A stretch of DNA of 64,000 nucleotides. It comes from Sulfitobacter alexandrii. Lineage in GTDB: Bacteria; Pseudomonadota; Alphaproteobacteria; Rhodobacterales; Rhodobacteraceae. The notes below the pieces were generated by a model that saw only the letters and a list, made by a program, of their open reading frames with translations, was not told the origin of the DNA and searched no databases. Location of the stretch: the NCBI RefSeq assembly GCF_001886735.1, contig NZ_CP018076.1:310001-374000 (forward strand), given 5' to 3'. Shown piece by piece: positions 45,740 through 54,022 of the stretch; the first letter of the stretch is position 1; each line of letters begins with the position of its first letter. Position numbers and translations under genes: made by a program.

Positions 45740-46497
45740 TACACAACTCCCTTTTCTTTGAGTTTCGCCACCAGCGTGTCCACGTCGGGCACCATTTCAC
45801 CCGCGGCGCGGGCTTCGGGTTCCGCTGTCTTGACGATCTCCAGACGGTTGGAGACTTCGACGCCGTAATCGGCGGGTGTCTTTTCGTCCAGCGGCTTCTT
45901 CTTGGCCTTCATGATGTTCGGCAGCGAGGCATAGCGCGGCTCGTTCAGGCGCAGGTCCACGGTAACGACGGTGGGCATGGAGACCTCGATGGTCTGCAGG
46001 CCGCCATCGACTTCGCGCGTGACCTTGGCCTTGTCGCCCTCGATCTCGACCTTGGAGGCGAATGTCGCCTGCGACCAGCCCATCAGGGCTGCCAGCATCT
46101 GGCCGGTGGCGTTCATGTCGTTGTCGATCGCCTGCTTGCCGCAGAGCACGAGGCCCGGCTGTTCCTCTTCCACGACGGCTTTGAGGATCTTGGCGACGGT
46201 CAGCGGTTCGATATCGTTGTGCACATCGTCGGCGGCAACCACGAGGATCGCGCGGTCCGCGCCCATGGCCAGCGCGGTGCGCAGGGTTTCCTGCGCCTGC
46301 TTCACGCCGATGGAGACCGCGACGACCTCGTCGGCCTGGCCCGCTTCCTTCAGGCGGATGGCCTGCTCGACGGAAATCTCGTCGAAGGGGTTCATCGACA
46401 TCTTGACGTTGGCAAGATCGACACCCGATCCGTCCGCCTTGACGCGAACCTTCACGTTGTAGTCGATCACGCGTTTGACAGGCACCAATACCTTCAT
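45739..46497 (-). CDS. etfB: Electron transfer flavoprotein beta subunit
   Basis: The AMP-binding partner of EtfA, 252 residues. It begins [19 protein letters not shown], then [24 protein letters not shown] and [26 protein letters not shown], with the recognition-loop region [19 protein letters not shown] towards the C-terminus. It is first gene of etfBA. The 167 bp upstream hold a 14-bp palindrome and a LacI-type-like site. Confidence 0.97.
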   Translation of the reverse strand: MKVLVPVKRVIDYNVKVRVKADGSGVDLANVKMSMNPFDEISVEQAIRLKEAGQADEVVAVSIGVKQAQETLRTALAMGADRAILVVAADDVHNDIEPLTVAKILKAVVEEEQPGLVLCGKQAIDNDMNATGQMLAALMGWSQATFASKVEIEGDKAKVTREVDGGLQTIEVSMPTVVTVDLRLNEPRYASLPNIMKAKKKPLDEKTPADYGVEVSNRLEIVKTAEPEARAAGEMVPDVDTLVAKLKEKGVV

Positions 46498-46566
46498 GTG
46501 CGTTCTTCTCCTTGGTTGCTGCCCGGCCGGATGGCGCAGGCGATGGAATTGTCTTGTGCCGGTTTA

Positions 46567-46580
46567 GCGAAAGCTTTCGC
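46567..46580. promoter_or_regulatory. 14-bp perfect palindrome upstream of etfBA
   Basis: GCGAAAGCTTTCGC is fully self-complementary and centred about 76 bp upstream of the etfB start. It suits a dimeric repressor or activator of fatty-acid or acetate metabolism; no regulator is assigned. Confidence 0.4.
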
Positions 46581-46634
46581 GGCGAAACAGGGCAAAATCG
46601 GCAAAAGCTGGCGACGGAACGCCGCGTTTCGCTG

Positions 46635-46648
46635 TGTTAGCGCTGGCA
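46635..46648. promoter_or_regulatory. LacI-type-like site upstream of etfBA
   Basis: TGTTAGCGCTGGCA matches 12 of 14 positions of the palindrome TGTTAGCGCTAACA, the general form bound by LacI-family regulators. A weaker version lies upstream of pckA. It is placed 138 bp before etfB, past the 3' end of the adenosyltransferase gene. Confidence 0.35.
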
Positions 46649-46664
46649 TTTCCCCGGCGCCGCC

Positions 46665-47240
46665 TCAGTCGCGGTTCGCGCCGGGGACCCAGAGCACGTC
46701 ATCCTTTCCCCCGTTGTTCGCCATCCGTGCCGCGACGAAGAACCAGTCGCTCAGGCGATTGAGGTACTTCACCGCCGCCTCGTTCACGTCTTCCTGCCCG
46801 GCGAGATGGACCGTGAGACGTTCCGCCCGGCGCGCGACGGTGCGGCAGACGTGCAGTTGCGCGGCCAGCGCGCTGCCACCCGGAAGCACGAAGCTGCGCA
46901 AGGGCTCGAGTTCGGCGTTCATCAGGTCGATCTCGTCCTCCAGCCGCTTCACCTGCGCTACGGTCATCCGCAGGGGCGGGTATTCCGCCTTGTCATCCGC
47001 CGCCATGTCCGGGCGGCAGAGGTCCGCGCCAAGGTCGAAGAGATCGTTCTGGATGCGGCTGAGCGCCGCGTCGGTCTCGCGCTTTGCCTCGAGGCGGGCC
47101 ACGCCGACGAAGCAATTCAGTTCGTCGCAGGTGCCATAGGCCTCGACCCTCAGGTCGTGCTTTGCCACGCGGTCACCGTTGCCGAGCGCGGTGGTGCCGG
47201 AATCGCCCGTGCGGGTATAGATCTTGTTCAGGACGACCAT
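46665..47240 (-). CDS. Cob(I)yrinic acid a,c-diamide/cobalamin adenosyltransferase, PduO type
   Basis: Makes the adenosyl form of B12 needed by methylmalonyl- and ethylmalonyl-CoA mutases. The 191 residues have the ATP-binding motif IYTRTGDSGTTALGNGDRVAKHDLRVEAYGTCDELNCFVG and the late RTVARRAERLTVHLAG and NRLSDWFFVAAR. The start is joined to the upstream HIG1 gene by a TGATG junction. The proximity to etfBA and hbd fits B12-dependent acyl-CoA metabolism. Confidence 0.94.
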   Translation of the reverse strand: MVVLNKIYTRTGDSGTTALGNGDRVAKHDLRVEAYGTCDELNCFVGVARLEAKRETDAALSRIQNDLFDLGADLCRPDMAADDKAEYPPLRMTVAQVKRLEDEIDLMNAELEPLRSFVLPGGSALAAQLHVCRTVARRAERLTVHLAGQEDVNEAAVKYLNRLSDWFFVAARMANNGGKDDVLWVPGANRD

Positions 47241-47446
47241 CAGCCCGCCCCCCCGCGCAACCAGATGAACCCGAGGATCAGCAGCACCGCGATGAACTGC
47301 GCGATGATGCGCCAGCGCATCAGCTTGTTCGCGTTGCGCTTGTTGAACTCGCCGCCTCCGGCAAAGCCGCCCAGGCCGATCAGCAGGATCACGGCCACGG
47401 CGAGGACGGCCAGCAGCACGACAATGAAAAGAGGGTCTTCAAACAT
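47240..47446 (-). CDS. HIG1-domain-like twin-transmembrane small protein
   Basis: A 68-residue protein with two hydrophobic helices (about 5-28 and 47-63) linked by a basic loop, EFNKRNANKLMRWRIIAQ, which matches the HIG1 (hypoxia-induced) signature N-x-LMRWRv-x-AQ. In eukaryotes HIG1 proteins bind respiratory complexes; the bacterial role is unclear. ATG 47446 follows GGGAAAG and overlaps the end of the SDR gene by 8 nt. Confidence 0.8.
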   Translation of the reverse strand: MFEDPLFIVVLLAVLAVAVILLIGLGGFAGGGEFNKRNANKLMRWRIIAQFIAVLLILGFIWLRGGAG

Positions 47447-48332
47447 GATCTTTCCCTTCCGTTGGATCGGGATGTAGCGGAGACGGGTCGCTGCGCAACC
47501 CCTGACCTGCGCCGGTGACCCGGTCGAGAAGGCGCGTGGGCAACAGCCGACGCAGCGTTCCGGCCAGGTAAGTCGGCGTCGTGACGTAATAGCGCGGGCG
47601 CGGTCTGGACGCCTCGCAGGCATGGACGAGGCGTTTCAGAACGGCTTCGGGCCCCAGTTCGAATCGGTCGGGGCCGGACGATTCGTACAGCCGCTTGCGC
47701 AACTGGGCACGGTACTGGGCCGCGCGCGGCGACGCTTCCCAATCGATCCAGCGTTCGAAATGGGGAATGGAATTGACCCTGATCCGCGAGGTGACCGGCC
47801 CCGGCTCTATCAGGCAGATGTGCAGCCCGGTGCCCCGCATCTCGATCCGCAGGGTATCCGTCAGCCCCTCGAGCGCGAACTTCGTCGCGCTGTAGGCGCC
47901 GCGCCATGGCATCGTGACCATCCCGAGAACCGATGAACACTGCACGATTCGTCCGTGACCTTGGGCGCGCATCACCGGAATGACGGCGCGGGTCAGCGTG
48001 TGCCAGCCGAAGAAGTTCGTCTCGAAGATGCTGCGCAGGGCACCCGTCGGCAAATCCTCGACAGCGCCCGGCAGGGCGAAGGCGCCATTGTTGAACAGTG
48101 CATCCAGCCGCCCGCCTGTCGCGGCAAGCACCTCTTCCAGAGCCTTGTGGATGCTGTCCTCGTCCGCGTAGTCGAGGCGCGGCGCGTCGAACCCCTCGGC
48201 GCGCAGGCGGTCGCAGTCTTCCTGCTTGCGGCAACTGGCGAAGACCCGCCAGCCCCGCGCGCGCATCCCCCGTGCGCAGGCCAGTCCGATGCCGCTGGAA
48301 CAGCCGGTGATCAGGATGGAACGTGCAGACAT
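47439..48332 (-). CDS. SDR family NAD(P)-dependent oxidoreductase
   Basis: A 297-residue classical short-chain dehydrogenase. The cofactor motif ILITGCSSGIGLACARGMRARGW lies near 5-27, LFNNGAFALPGAVED around 80-94, the catalytic Ser in IVQCSSVLGMVTMPWRGAYSATKFALEG, and the YxxxK as YSATK. The substrate is unknown. The ATG at 48332 immediately follows an intrinsic terminator of the upstream gene, so it probably has its own promoter within or before that hairpin, or depends on read-through. Confidence 0.9.
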   Translation of the reverse strand: MSARSILITGCSSGIGLACARGMRARGWRVFASCRKQEDCDRLRAEGFDAPRLDYADEDSIHKALEEVLAATGGRLDALFNNGAFALPGAVEDLPTGALRSIFETNFFGWHTLTRAVIPVMRAQGHGRIVQCSSVLGMVTMPWRGAYSATKFALEGLTDTLRIEMRGTGLHICLIEPGPVTSRIRVNSIPHFERWIDWEASPRAAQYRAQLRKRLYESSGPDRFELGPEAVLKRLVHACEASRPRPRYYVTTPTYLAGTLRRLLPTRLLDRVTGAGQGLRSDPSPLHPDPTEGKDHV

Positions 48333-48336
48333 GAAA

Positions 48337-48359
48337 AAGGCCCCCGCATGGAGGGCCTT
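48337..48359 (-). terminator. Intrinsic terminator after the SH3 gene
   Basis: On the minus strand AAGGCCC, a loop region, GGGCCTT and a following TTTC form a terminator-type stem 34 nt past the SH3 gene stop. The SDR start codon comes directly after it. Confidence 0.65.
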
Positions 48360-48393
48360 CATCGCGCGCCCGAGGCGCTTTGGCAAGTCGGGC

Positions 48394-49071
48394 TCAGCCG
48401 CCGGTGAGCAGCCAGTCCGCCATCCAGCCTTCGGGGCTGCCGTCAAGCGGCTGCATCTTGACCCAGCCATCGCCATTGTCCAGCACGACGCGCACTTCGT
48501 CGCCTTCGGACAGCTTGGTGACCACGCCATAGTCGGTGCCCGGCCCGCCGCGCACGTTGACGCGGGTGCCCGACACGATGCGAATGTCGCTGCCGGCGGT
48601 CGCCGAAGACGCCACGGTCATGCCGTCGTTGGGGTCGATCAGGCTGGGAATGATGGCCGGCGTGTCGGCGCTCGCGGTCAGGACGCCGAAGTTCTGCGGG
48701 ACGCCCGCGTCGTTGAGCGGTGCCGCCGCAGCGGCGGTGATGACCTGCGCCGCGGGTTGCTCGGCCACGGGGGCGTCCGTCTGTTTCAGCACGTCATCGA
48801 GCGTCGTGAGGTTGAGGGACACGCGCGTCACTTCATTGTCGGCCGCAGCATCTTTGAGCGGCGGATCCGTATCGACGAAGGCGGTCTGCGTGTTCGATCC
48901 TTTCGCGGTGTCGACGTTCGTGATGACGGTCGGCTGCGCCTGCTGCTCCGCCTGAGGGGCAGAAGACATCCGGGCCATCTGCGCGCTGCGCGGCTCGAAA
49001 TCCGCACCGCCGCTCATTTCGTAGAAAGCCCAGCCGAGAAAGCCGAAACTCAGCAGGATAAAGCGTTTCAT
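48394..49071 (-). CDS. Periplasmic SH3-domain protein
   Basis: A 225-residue protein with an N-terminal hydrophobic anchor or signal (about 3-17), a long low-complexity Ala/Gln/Thr-rich linker (about 30-160), and a C-terminal bacterial SH3 domain: RIVSGTRVNVRGGPGTDYGVVTKLSEGDEVRVV then GWVKMQPLDGSPEGWMADWLL. Such domains bind cell-wall peptides. It is divergent from parC. The start at 49071 gives MKRFILLSFGFLGW. Confidence 0.85.
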   Translation of the reverse strand: MKRFILLSFGFLGWAFYEMSGGADFEPRSAQMARMSSAPQAEQQAQPTVITNVDTAKGSNTQTAFVDTDPPLKDAAADNEVTRVSLNLTTLDDVLKQTDAPVAEQPAAQVITAAAAAPLNDAGVPQNFGVLTASADTPAIIPSLIDPNDGMTVASSATAGSDIRIVSGTRVNVRGGPGTDYGVVTKLSEGDEVRVVLDNGDGWVKMQPLDGSPEGWMADWLLTGG

Positions 49072-49252
49072 GACGTCCCCCAGTTGCACTTTTCAGGATA
49101 GTAACACATCTCGGACCGGTTTCGGTTCCATACTCCAGAAATTTTCCGGCGCTACATGGAAAATGCACGGGGCCGCCCGATAGTCGAATAAGGGTGCGCC
49201 GACCGCATTCCGATGCTTGCCGCGCCAGCGGTGCTTGGATAGAAAGTCCTCC

Positions 49253-51571
49253 ATGTCTGATGTTACCGATCCTCCCGCGGCGGACCCGCACAACATGTCC
49301 GAACCGCTGCGCCGTGCGCTTGGCGACAGGTACCTGACCTATGCGCTGAGCACGATCATGCACCGCGCACTGCCGGACGCCCGCGACGGGCTGAAACCGG
49401 TCCATCGCCGGATCCTCTTTGCGATGCGGGAACTGCGCCTGTCCTCGACGGGCGGGTTCCGTAAGTCGGCCAAGATCTCGGGCGACGTGATGGGCAATTA
49501 CCACCCGCACGGCGATGCCGCGATCTACGATGCGATGGCGCGGCTCGCGCAGGATTTCAACGTCCGGTATCCGCTGGTGGACGGGCAGGGCAACTTCGGC
49601 AACATCGACGGCGACAACCCCGCCGCCAGCCGTTACACCGAGGCGCGGATGACCGCCGTGGCCGAGGCCATGCTGGAAGGTCTGAACGAGAACGCCGTCG
49701 ATTTCCGCGAGAATTACGACGGTACCCTGACCGAACCGGCGGTGTTGCCTGCGCAGTTCCCCAACCTGCTGGCCAACGGGTCGAGCGGCATCGCGGTGGG
49801 CATGGCCACCAACATTCCGCCGCACAACATCGCTGAGCTTTGCGATGCCTGCATCCATCTGATCAAGACGCCGGATGCGCGGGACGATACGCTGCTGAAA
49901 TATGTGCCGGGGCCTGACTTTCCGACCGGCGGCGTCATCGTCGAACCGCCCGAGAACATCGCGCAGGCCTACCGAACCGGCAAGGGCGGCTTCCGTCTGC
50001 GCTGCCGCTGGCAGGTCGAGGATCTGGGCCGGGGCCAGTGGCAGATCGTCGTCACTGAAATTCCCTACCAGGTGCAGAAGTCCAAGCTGATCGAAAAGAT
50101 CGCCGAACTGATCCAGACCAAGAAGATCCCGATCCTCGGGGATGTGCGCGACGAATCCGCCGACGACGTGCGCATGATCATCGAGCCGCGTTCGCGGTCG
50201 GTGGATCCCGAAGTGCTGATGGGCATGCTCTTCCGCAACTCCGACCTCGAAGTGCGGTTCTCGCTCAACATGAACGTGCTGATCGACGGCGTGACCCCCA
50301 AGGTCTGCAGCATGAAGGAAGTGCTGCGCGCCTTTCTCGATCACCGGCGCGAAGTGCTGCAGCGCCGGTCGCGTCACAGGATGGACAAGATCGACAGCCG
50401 GCTCGAAGTGCTGGAAGGCTTCATCGTCGCGTTCCTGAACCTCGACCGCGTGATCGACATCATCCGTTACGACGACGATCCCAAGGCGGCGCTGATGCGC
50501 GAGGACTGGGGCAAGACCCATGTGCGCGCCATGGACGAGAAGGATTACGTCTCGCCCCCACCGGGAGAGGGCGAACTGTCGGAGGTACAGGTCGACGCGA
50601 TCCTGAACATGCGGCTGCGTTCGCTGCGCCGCCTTGAAGAGATGGAGCTGCTGCGCGAGCAGTCCGAACTGATGGAGGAACGCGCGGGGCTGGAGGATTT
50701 GCTGGAAAGCGAAGACCTGCAATGGGACAGCATCACCGAGCAGCTGCGTGCCACCAAGAAGCAGTTCGGCAAGGACTGGATCATCGACGGGGTGGACTGC
50801 GGCAAGCGGCGCACCGATTTTGCCGAGGCTGGCGTGGTCGAGGATGTGCCGATCGAGGCCATGATCGACCGGGAGCCGATCACCGTGGTCTGTTCCGAGA
50901 TGGGGTGGATCCGCGCCATGACCGGCCATATCGATCTGAACCGCGAGTTGAAGTTCAAGGACGGTGACGGCCCCCGGTTCATATTCCACGCCGAAACGAC
51001 CGACCGGCTGTTGGTGTTCGGCTCGAACGGGCGCTTCTACACGATTTCGGCGGCGAACCTGCCCGGCGGCCGGGGCATGGGCGAACCGCTGCGACTGATG
51101 GTGGATTTGCCGAACGAGGTCCGGATCGTGGACCTGTTCATTCACCAGCCGGACCGCAAGCTGCTGGTGGCATCGACCGCCGGGGACGGATTCGTCGTCC
51201 CCGAGACCGAGGTGGTGGCACAGACACGCAGCGGCAAGCAGGTCCTGAACGTGCGGGGCGATGCCAGGGCGCTGGTCTGTCGGCCGGTCCAGGGCGACCG
51301 CGTCGCGGTTGTGGGCGAGAACCGGAAGGTGCTGGTCTTCGGCCTGGACGAGCTGCCCGAAATGGGCAGGGGCAAGGGCGTGCGGCTGCAAAAATACAAG
51401 GACGGCGGCATGTCCGACGCCACGACCTTCGACAGCGCGACCGGCCTGACCTGGCTGGACCCGGCAGGCCGCACGCGGACGGAGATCGACCTGACGGAAT
51501 GGACCGGCAAGCGCGCTTCGGCCGGTCGCATGGCGCCGCGCGGCTTTCCCCGTGACAACAAGTTCACCTGA
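49253..51571 (+). CDS. parC: DNA topoisomerase IV subunit A
   Basis: The breakage-reunion subunit that decatenates chromosomes with ParE. In 772 residues it has [11 protein letters not shown], the quinolone-determining stretch [20 protein letters not shown] (81-100) and catalytic Tyr128 in [10 protein letters not shown], then the tower/coiled-coil region and a ParC-type C-terminal beta-pinwheel. Ala89 occupies the position of E. coli ParC Ser80. The start at 49253 ([14 protein letters not shown]) is standard for the group. Confidence 0.94.
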   Translation: MSDVTDPPAADPHNMSEPLRRALGDRYLTYALSTIMHRALPDARDGLKPVHRRILFAMRELRLSSTGGFRKSAKISGDVMGNYHPHGDAAIYDAMARLAQDFNVRYPLVDGQGNFGNIDGDNPAASRYTEARMTAVAEAMLEGLNENAVDFRENYDGTLTEPAVLPAQFPNLLANGSSGIAVGMATNIPPHNIAELCDACIHLIKTPDARDDTLLKYVPGPDFPTGGVIVEPPENIAQAYRTGKGGFRLRCRWQVEDLGRGQWQIVVTEIPYQVQKSKLIEKIAELIQTKKIPILGDVRDESADDVRMIIEPRSRSVDPEVLMGMLFRNSDLEVRFSLNMNVLIDGVTPKVCSMKEVLRAFLDHRREVLQRRSRHRMDKIDSRLEVLEGFIVAFLNLDRVIDIIRYDDDPKAALMREDWGKTHVRAMDEKDYVSPPPGEGELSEVQVDAILNMRLRSLRRLEEMELLREQSELMEERAGLEDLLESEDLQWDSITEQLRATKKQFGKDWIIDGVDCGKRRTDFAEAGVVEDVPIEAMIDREPITVVCSEMGWIRAMTGHIDLNRELKFKDGDGPRFIFHAETTDRLLVFGSNGRFYTISAANLPGGRGMGEPLRLMVDLPNEVRIVDLFIHQPDRKLLVASTAGDGFVVPETEVVAQTRSGKQVLNVRGDARALVCRPVQGDRVAVVGENRKVLVFGLDELPEMGRGKGVRLQKYKDGGMSDATTFDSATGLTWLDPAGRTRTEIDLTEWTGKRASAGRMAPRGFPRDNKFT

Positions 51572-51586
51572 CCGGGCCCGCCGGGC

Positions 51587-52918
51587 ATGAGCGACAGCAC
51601 CGCGCCCGACAGCCCTTGGGCAGCGCCTCCTGCGGCGGTCGAAACCGGCAGCGCCCCCGCGGGTATGCAGGTGGCCTTTACCGGCAAGAGAGGCGCGCTG
51701 TTCTGGCTCGCCCTCAAGACGGGGTTCTTTACCATTCTGACCTTGGGCTTCTACCGGTTCTGGATGAAGACGCGCCTGCGCCGCTGGTACTGGTCGGCGA
51801 TCCGGCCCGGCGGGCATCCGCTGGAATACGTGGGCGATCCGCTGGAAAAACTGCTTGGTTTCTTCATCGCGGTGGTCGTCCTGACCTTCTACATCGGAAT
51901 CGTGAACCTGCTGCTGATGTTCGTCAGTTTCTCGGTCTTCAATTCATCCTGGCTGGGATACATCGCCAGTTTCGCCGGCGTCATCCCGATCTGGTTCTAC
52001 GCCCGCTACCGCGCCCGCCGCTACGTGCTGGGCCGGACCCGTTGGCGCGGCGTGCGCTTCGGCCTCGAACGGGGAGCGTGGGGATATGCCGGTCGGGCGT
52101 TGATGCACTGGACGATCACCCTTCTGACATTGGGCCTCCTTTGGCCCCGGATGACCTTTGCGCTCGAGAAGTACCGGACCGACCGGACCTACTTCGGATC
52201 GGCCCGGCTGGTGCAGCAGGGGCGTTGGCAGATGCTTTACCGTGCGGCGATCCCGCTGGCGGTGGCGGTGGTTGCCAGCGTGTCGTTCGCCGTCTGGGTC
52301 GGGCTGATCCAACCCCTTGTGCCGCCGGCTCTTTCGCGGATCGACGACATGCCGGGTGAATTCGTCTTTGCGGTGCGATACGGCTACTGGCCGCCGTCGT
52401 GGCAAAATCCGGAACGTCTGTGGGCGGTGCCGGTTCTTATGTCTGGGCTGCTCTACGGTGCGATCCACTACAGGTGGGTGGCCAAGCGGATCATGGCGAA
52501 CCACAAGGCAGCCTACGGCGTCACCTTCGCCTCGCGGTTGCAGGGCCCCCGCATCGCGATGATCTACACCCTTGGGATCTTCATTTCCTACATGGTGCTG
52601 TTGCTGGGCGTCAGCCTGATCGTCATGCTGGGCCTCGCGCTCTACGGGCCGCAGGAATGGGCGTTGCGCATGGGCGGTTTCGGCGATCTGCCGCGGTGGC
52701 TGTCGCTCGGCATCATCGGCGTTCTCTACCTGTCCGTATTCCTGCTGTGGGGGGTGTTGCACAACACCTTCGTCACCTTCCCGATCATGCGGCACATGGC
52801 CCGCACGACGAGTCTGCCGACCACGGGCGGCCTGCACGCGATCAGCCAGCGGGACCGCGATGCCTTTGCCGAGGCCGAAGGCTTTGCCGAGGCGCTGGAC
52901 CTCGGGGCGGCGATATGA
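51587..52918 (+). CDS. YjgN-like (DUF898) integral membrane protein
   Basis: A 443-residue polytopic membrane protein with about eight to ten helices. Recurrent elements are LTLGFYRFWMKTRLRRWYW near the N-terminus, YARYRARRYVLGRTRWRGVRFGLE and LLTLGLLWPRMTFALEKYRTDRTYFGSA, matching the YjgN/DUF898 pattern in which similar segments repeat. The function is unknown. It starts 16 nt after parC and its stop overlaps the M48 peptidase start (ATGA), so these two membrane genes are likely partners. Confidence 0.87.
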   Translation: MSDSTAPDSPWAAPPAAVETGSAPAGMQVAFTGKRGALFWLALKTGFFTILTLGFYRFWMKTRLRRWYWSAIRPGGHPLEYVGDPLEKLLGFFIAVVVLTFYIGIVNLLLMFVSFSVFNSSWLGYIASFAGVIPIWFYARYRARRYVLGRTRWRGVRFGLERGAWGYAGRALMHWTITLLTLGLLWPRMTFALEKYRTDRTYFGSARLVQQGRWQMLYRAAIPLAVAVVASVSFAVWVGLIQPLVPPALSRIDDMPGEFVFAVRYGYWPPSWQNPERLWAVPVLMSGLLYGAIHYRWVAKRIMANHKAAYGVTFASRLQGPRIAMIYTLGIFISYMVLLLGVSLIVMLGLALYGPQEWALRMGGFGDLPRWLSLGIIGVLYLSVFLLWGVLHNTFVTFPIMRHMARTTSLPTTGGLHAISQRDRDAFAEAEGFAEALDLGAAI

Positions 52919-54009
52919 GCATCGGGTTCGACGGCATGGGGGCCGCTTTCTTCGAAGGCGACCGGCCGGTGGCCGAGGAGGTCAGCCTGCACATCGCGTC
53001 GGGCATCCTCCAGATCGGTCTGGACGACGGGCGCATCCTGCGCTGGCCCGTGGGCGAAGTCCGGCAACTGCCGGACATGGCGGGCAGGAAAGGCGCCGTT
53101 CTGCGGCGCATCGGCGACCCGCTGGCCCGGCTTTACATCACCGATGCGAGCCTGCTGGCGCACTTGCCGAACAGGTTCCGCCGCAACCCGCCCGAGGGGC
53201 GCGGACGGCTGCTGGCCTGGGCCGTGGCTGCCATCGCCGCGGTGGCGTTGCAGATCGGCGTCCTGATCCCGCTGCTTGCGGACAACATGGCGGTCTATAT
53301 TCCCCCCGCGGGCGAACGCGCCCTTGGCGAGGCGACCTTCGGCCACATTCGGGAGGCGCTGGACGAAACGGGCCTCAACCCGGTGCCGGTATGCGACGTC
53401 CCCGAGGGCAGGGCGGCGCTGGACGGTCTGATCGGCCGCTTGGACCCGCAGATGGCGGAAGGGCAGCAGGTCACCGTCGCGGTGCTGGACCACGACATGG
53501 TGAACGCCTTTGCCCTGCCGGGCGGGTTCGTGGTGCTGTTCCGTGGATTGATCGACGCGGCGGAAGGCCCCGACGAGGTCGCGGCGGTGCTGGCGCACGA
53601 GATCGGTCACGTGGTCAGCCGCGACCCTACCCGGCACGCCCTGCGCTCTGCCGGGTCCATCGGGGTGCTGGGGCTGCTCTTTGGCGACTTCGCCGGGGGT
53701 GCCGCCGTGCTGTTTCTGGCGGAACGCCTGATCGCCGCCCAGTATTCGCAGGAGGCGGAGGCAGGGGCGGACCGGTTTGCACATGCCCTGCTGGATCGTG
53801 CGGCCATCAGCCCCGGCGCCCTGGGAGACATGTTCGAGGGCATGCGCAGGCGGTTCGGGGACAGCGAAGGGGTGACCGCGCATTTCCTCAGCCATCCCCG
53901 GCTGGGAGAGCGGATCGACGCGGCGCGCGCGGCAGCCGATGCCGAGGCCGACTATCGCCCGGCCCTGACCCCGCCGGAGTGGGACGCGCTGCGCAACATC
54001 TGCCGGTAG
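52915..54009 (+). CDS. M48 family membrane metallopeptidase
   Basis: A 364-residue protein. An N-terminal beta-rich region (about 1-85) precedes one transmembrane helix (about 97-122). A zinc peptidase domain follows with HEIGH in VLAHEIGHVVSRDPTRHAL and the third-ligand Glu in QEAEAGADRFAHALLD, then LSHPRLGERI. It probably acts in the periplasm on misfolded or lipid-linked proteins, like Oma1/BepA relatives. Translational coupling to the YjgN-like gene suggests a shared membrane role. Confidence 0.9.
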   Translation: MSIGFDGMGAAFFEGDRPVAEEVSLHIASGILQIGLDDGRILRWPVGEVRQLPDMAGRKGAVLRRIGDPLARLYITDASLLAHLPNRFRRNPPEGRGRLLAWAVAAIAAVALQIGVLIPLLADNMAVYIPPAGERALGEATFGHIREALDETGLNPVPVCDVPEGRAALDGLIGRLDPQMAEGQQVTVAVLDHDMVNAFALPGGFVVLFRGLIDAAEGPDEVAAVLAHEIGHVVSRDPTRHALRSAGSIGVLGLLFGDFAGGAAVLFLAERLIAAQYSQEAEAGADRFAHALLDRAAISPGALGDMFEGMRRRFGDSEGVTAHFLSHPRLGERIDAARAAADAEADYRPALTPPEWDALRNICR

Positions 54010-54022
54010 CGCGGTCCGCCGG

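Noticed and set aside
48833..51817. A 994-codon minus-strand open frame opposite parC
   Set aside because: parC is unambiguous on the plus strand, and the antisense frame has low-complexity His/Gln/Arg content and no motif.
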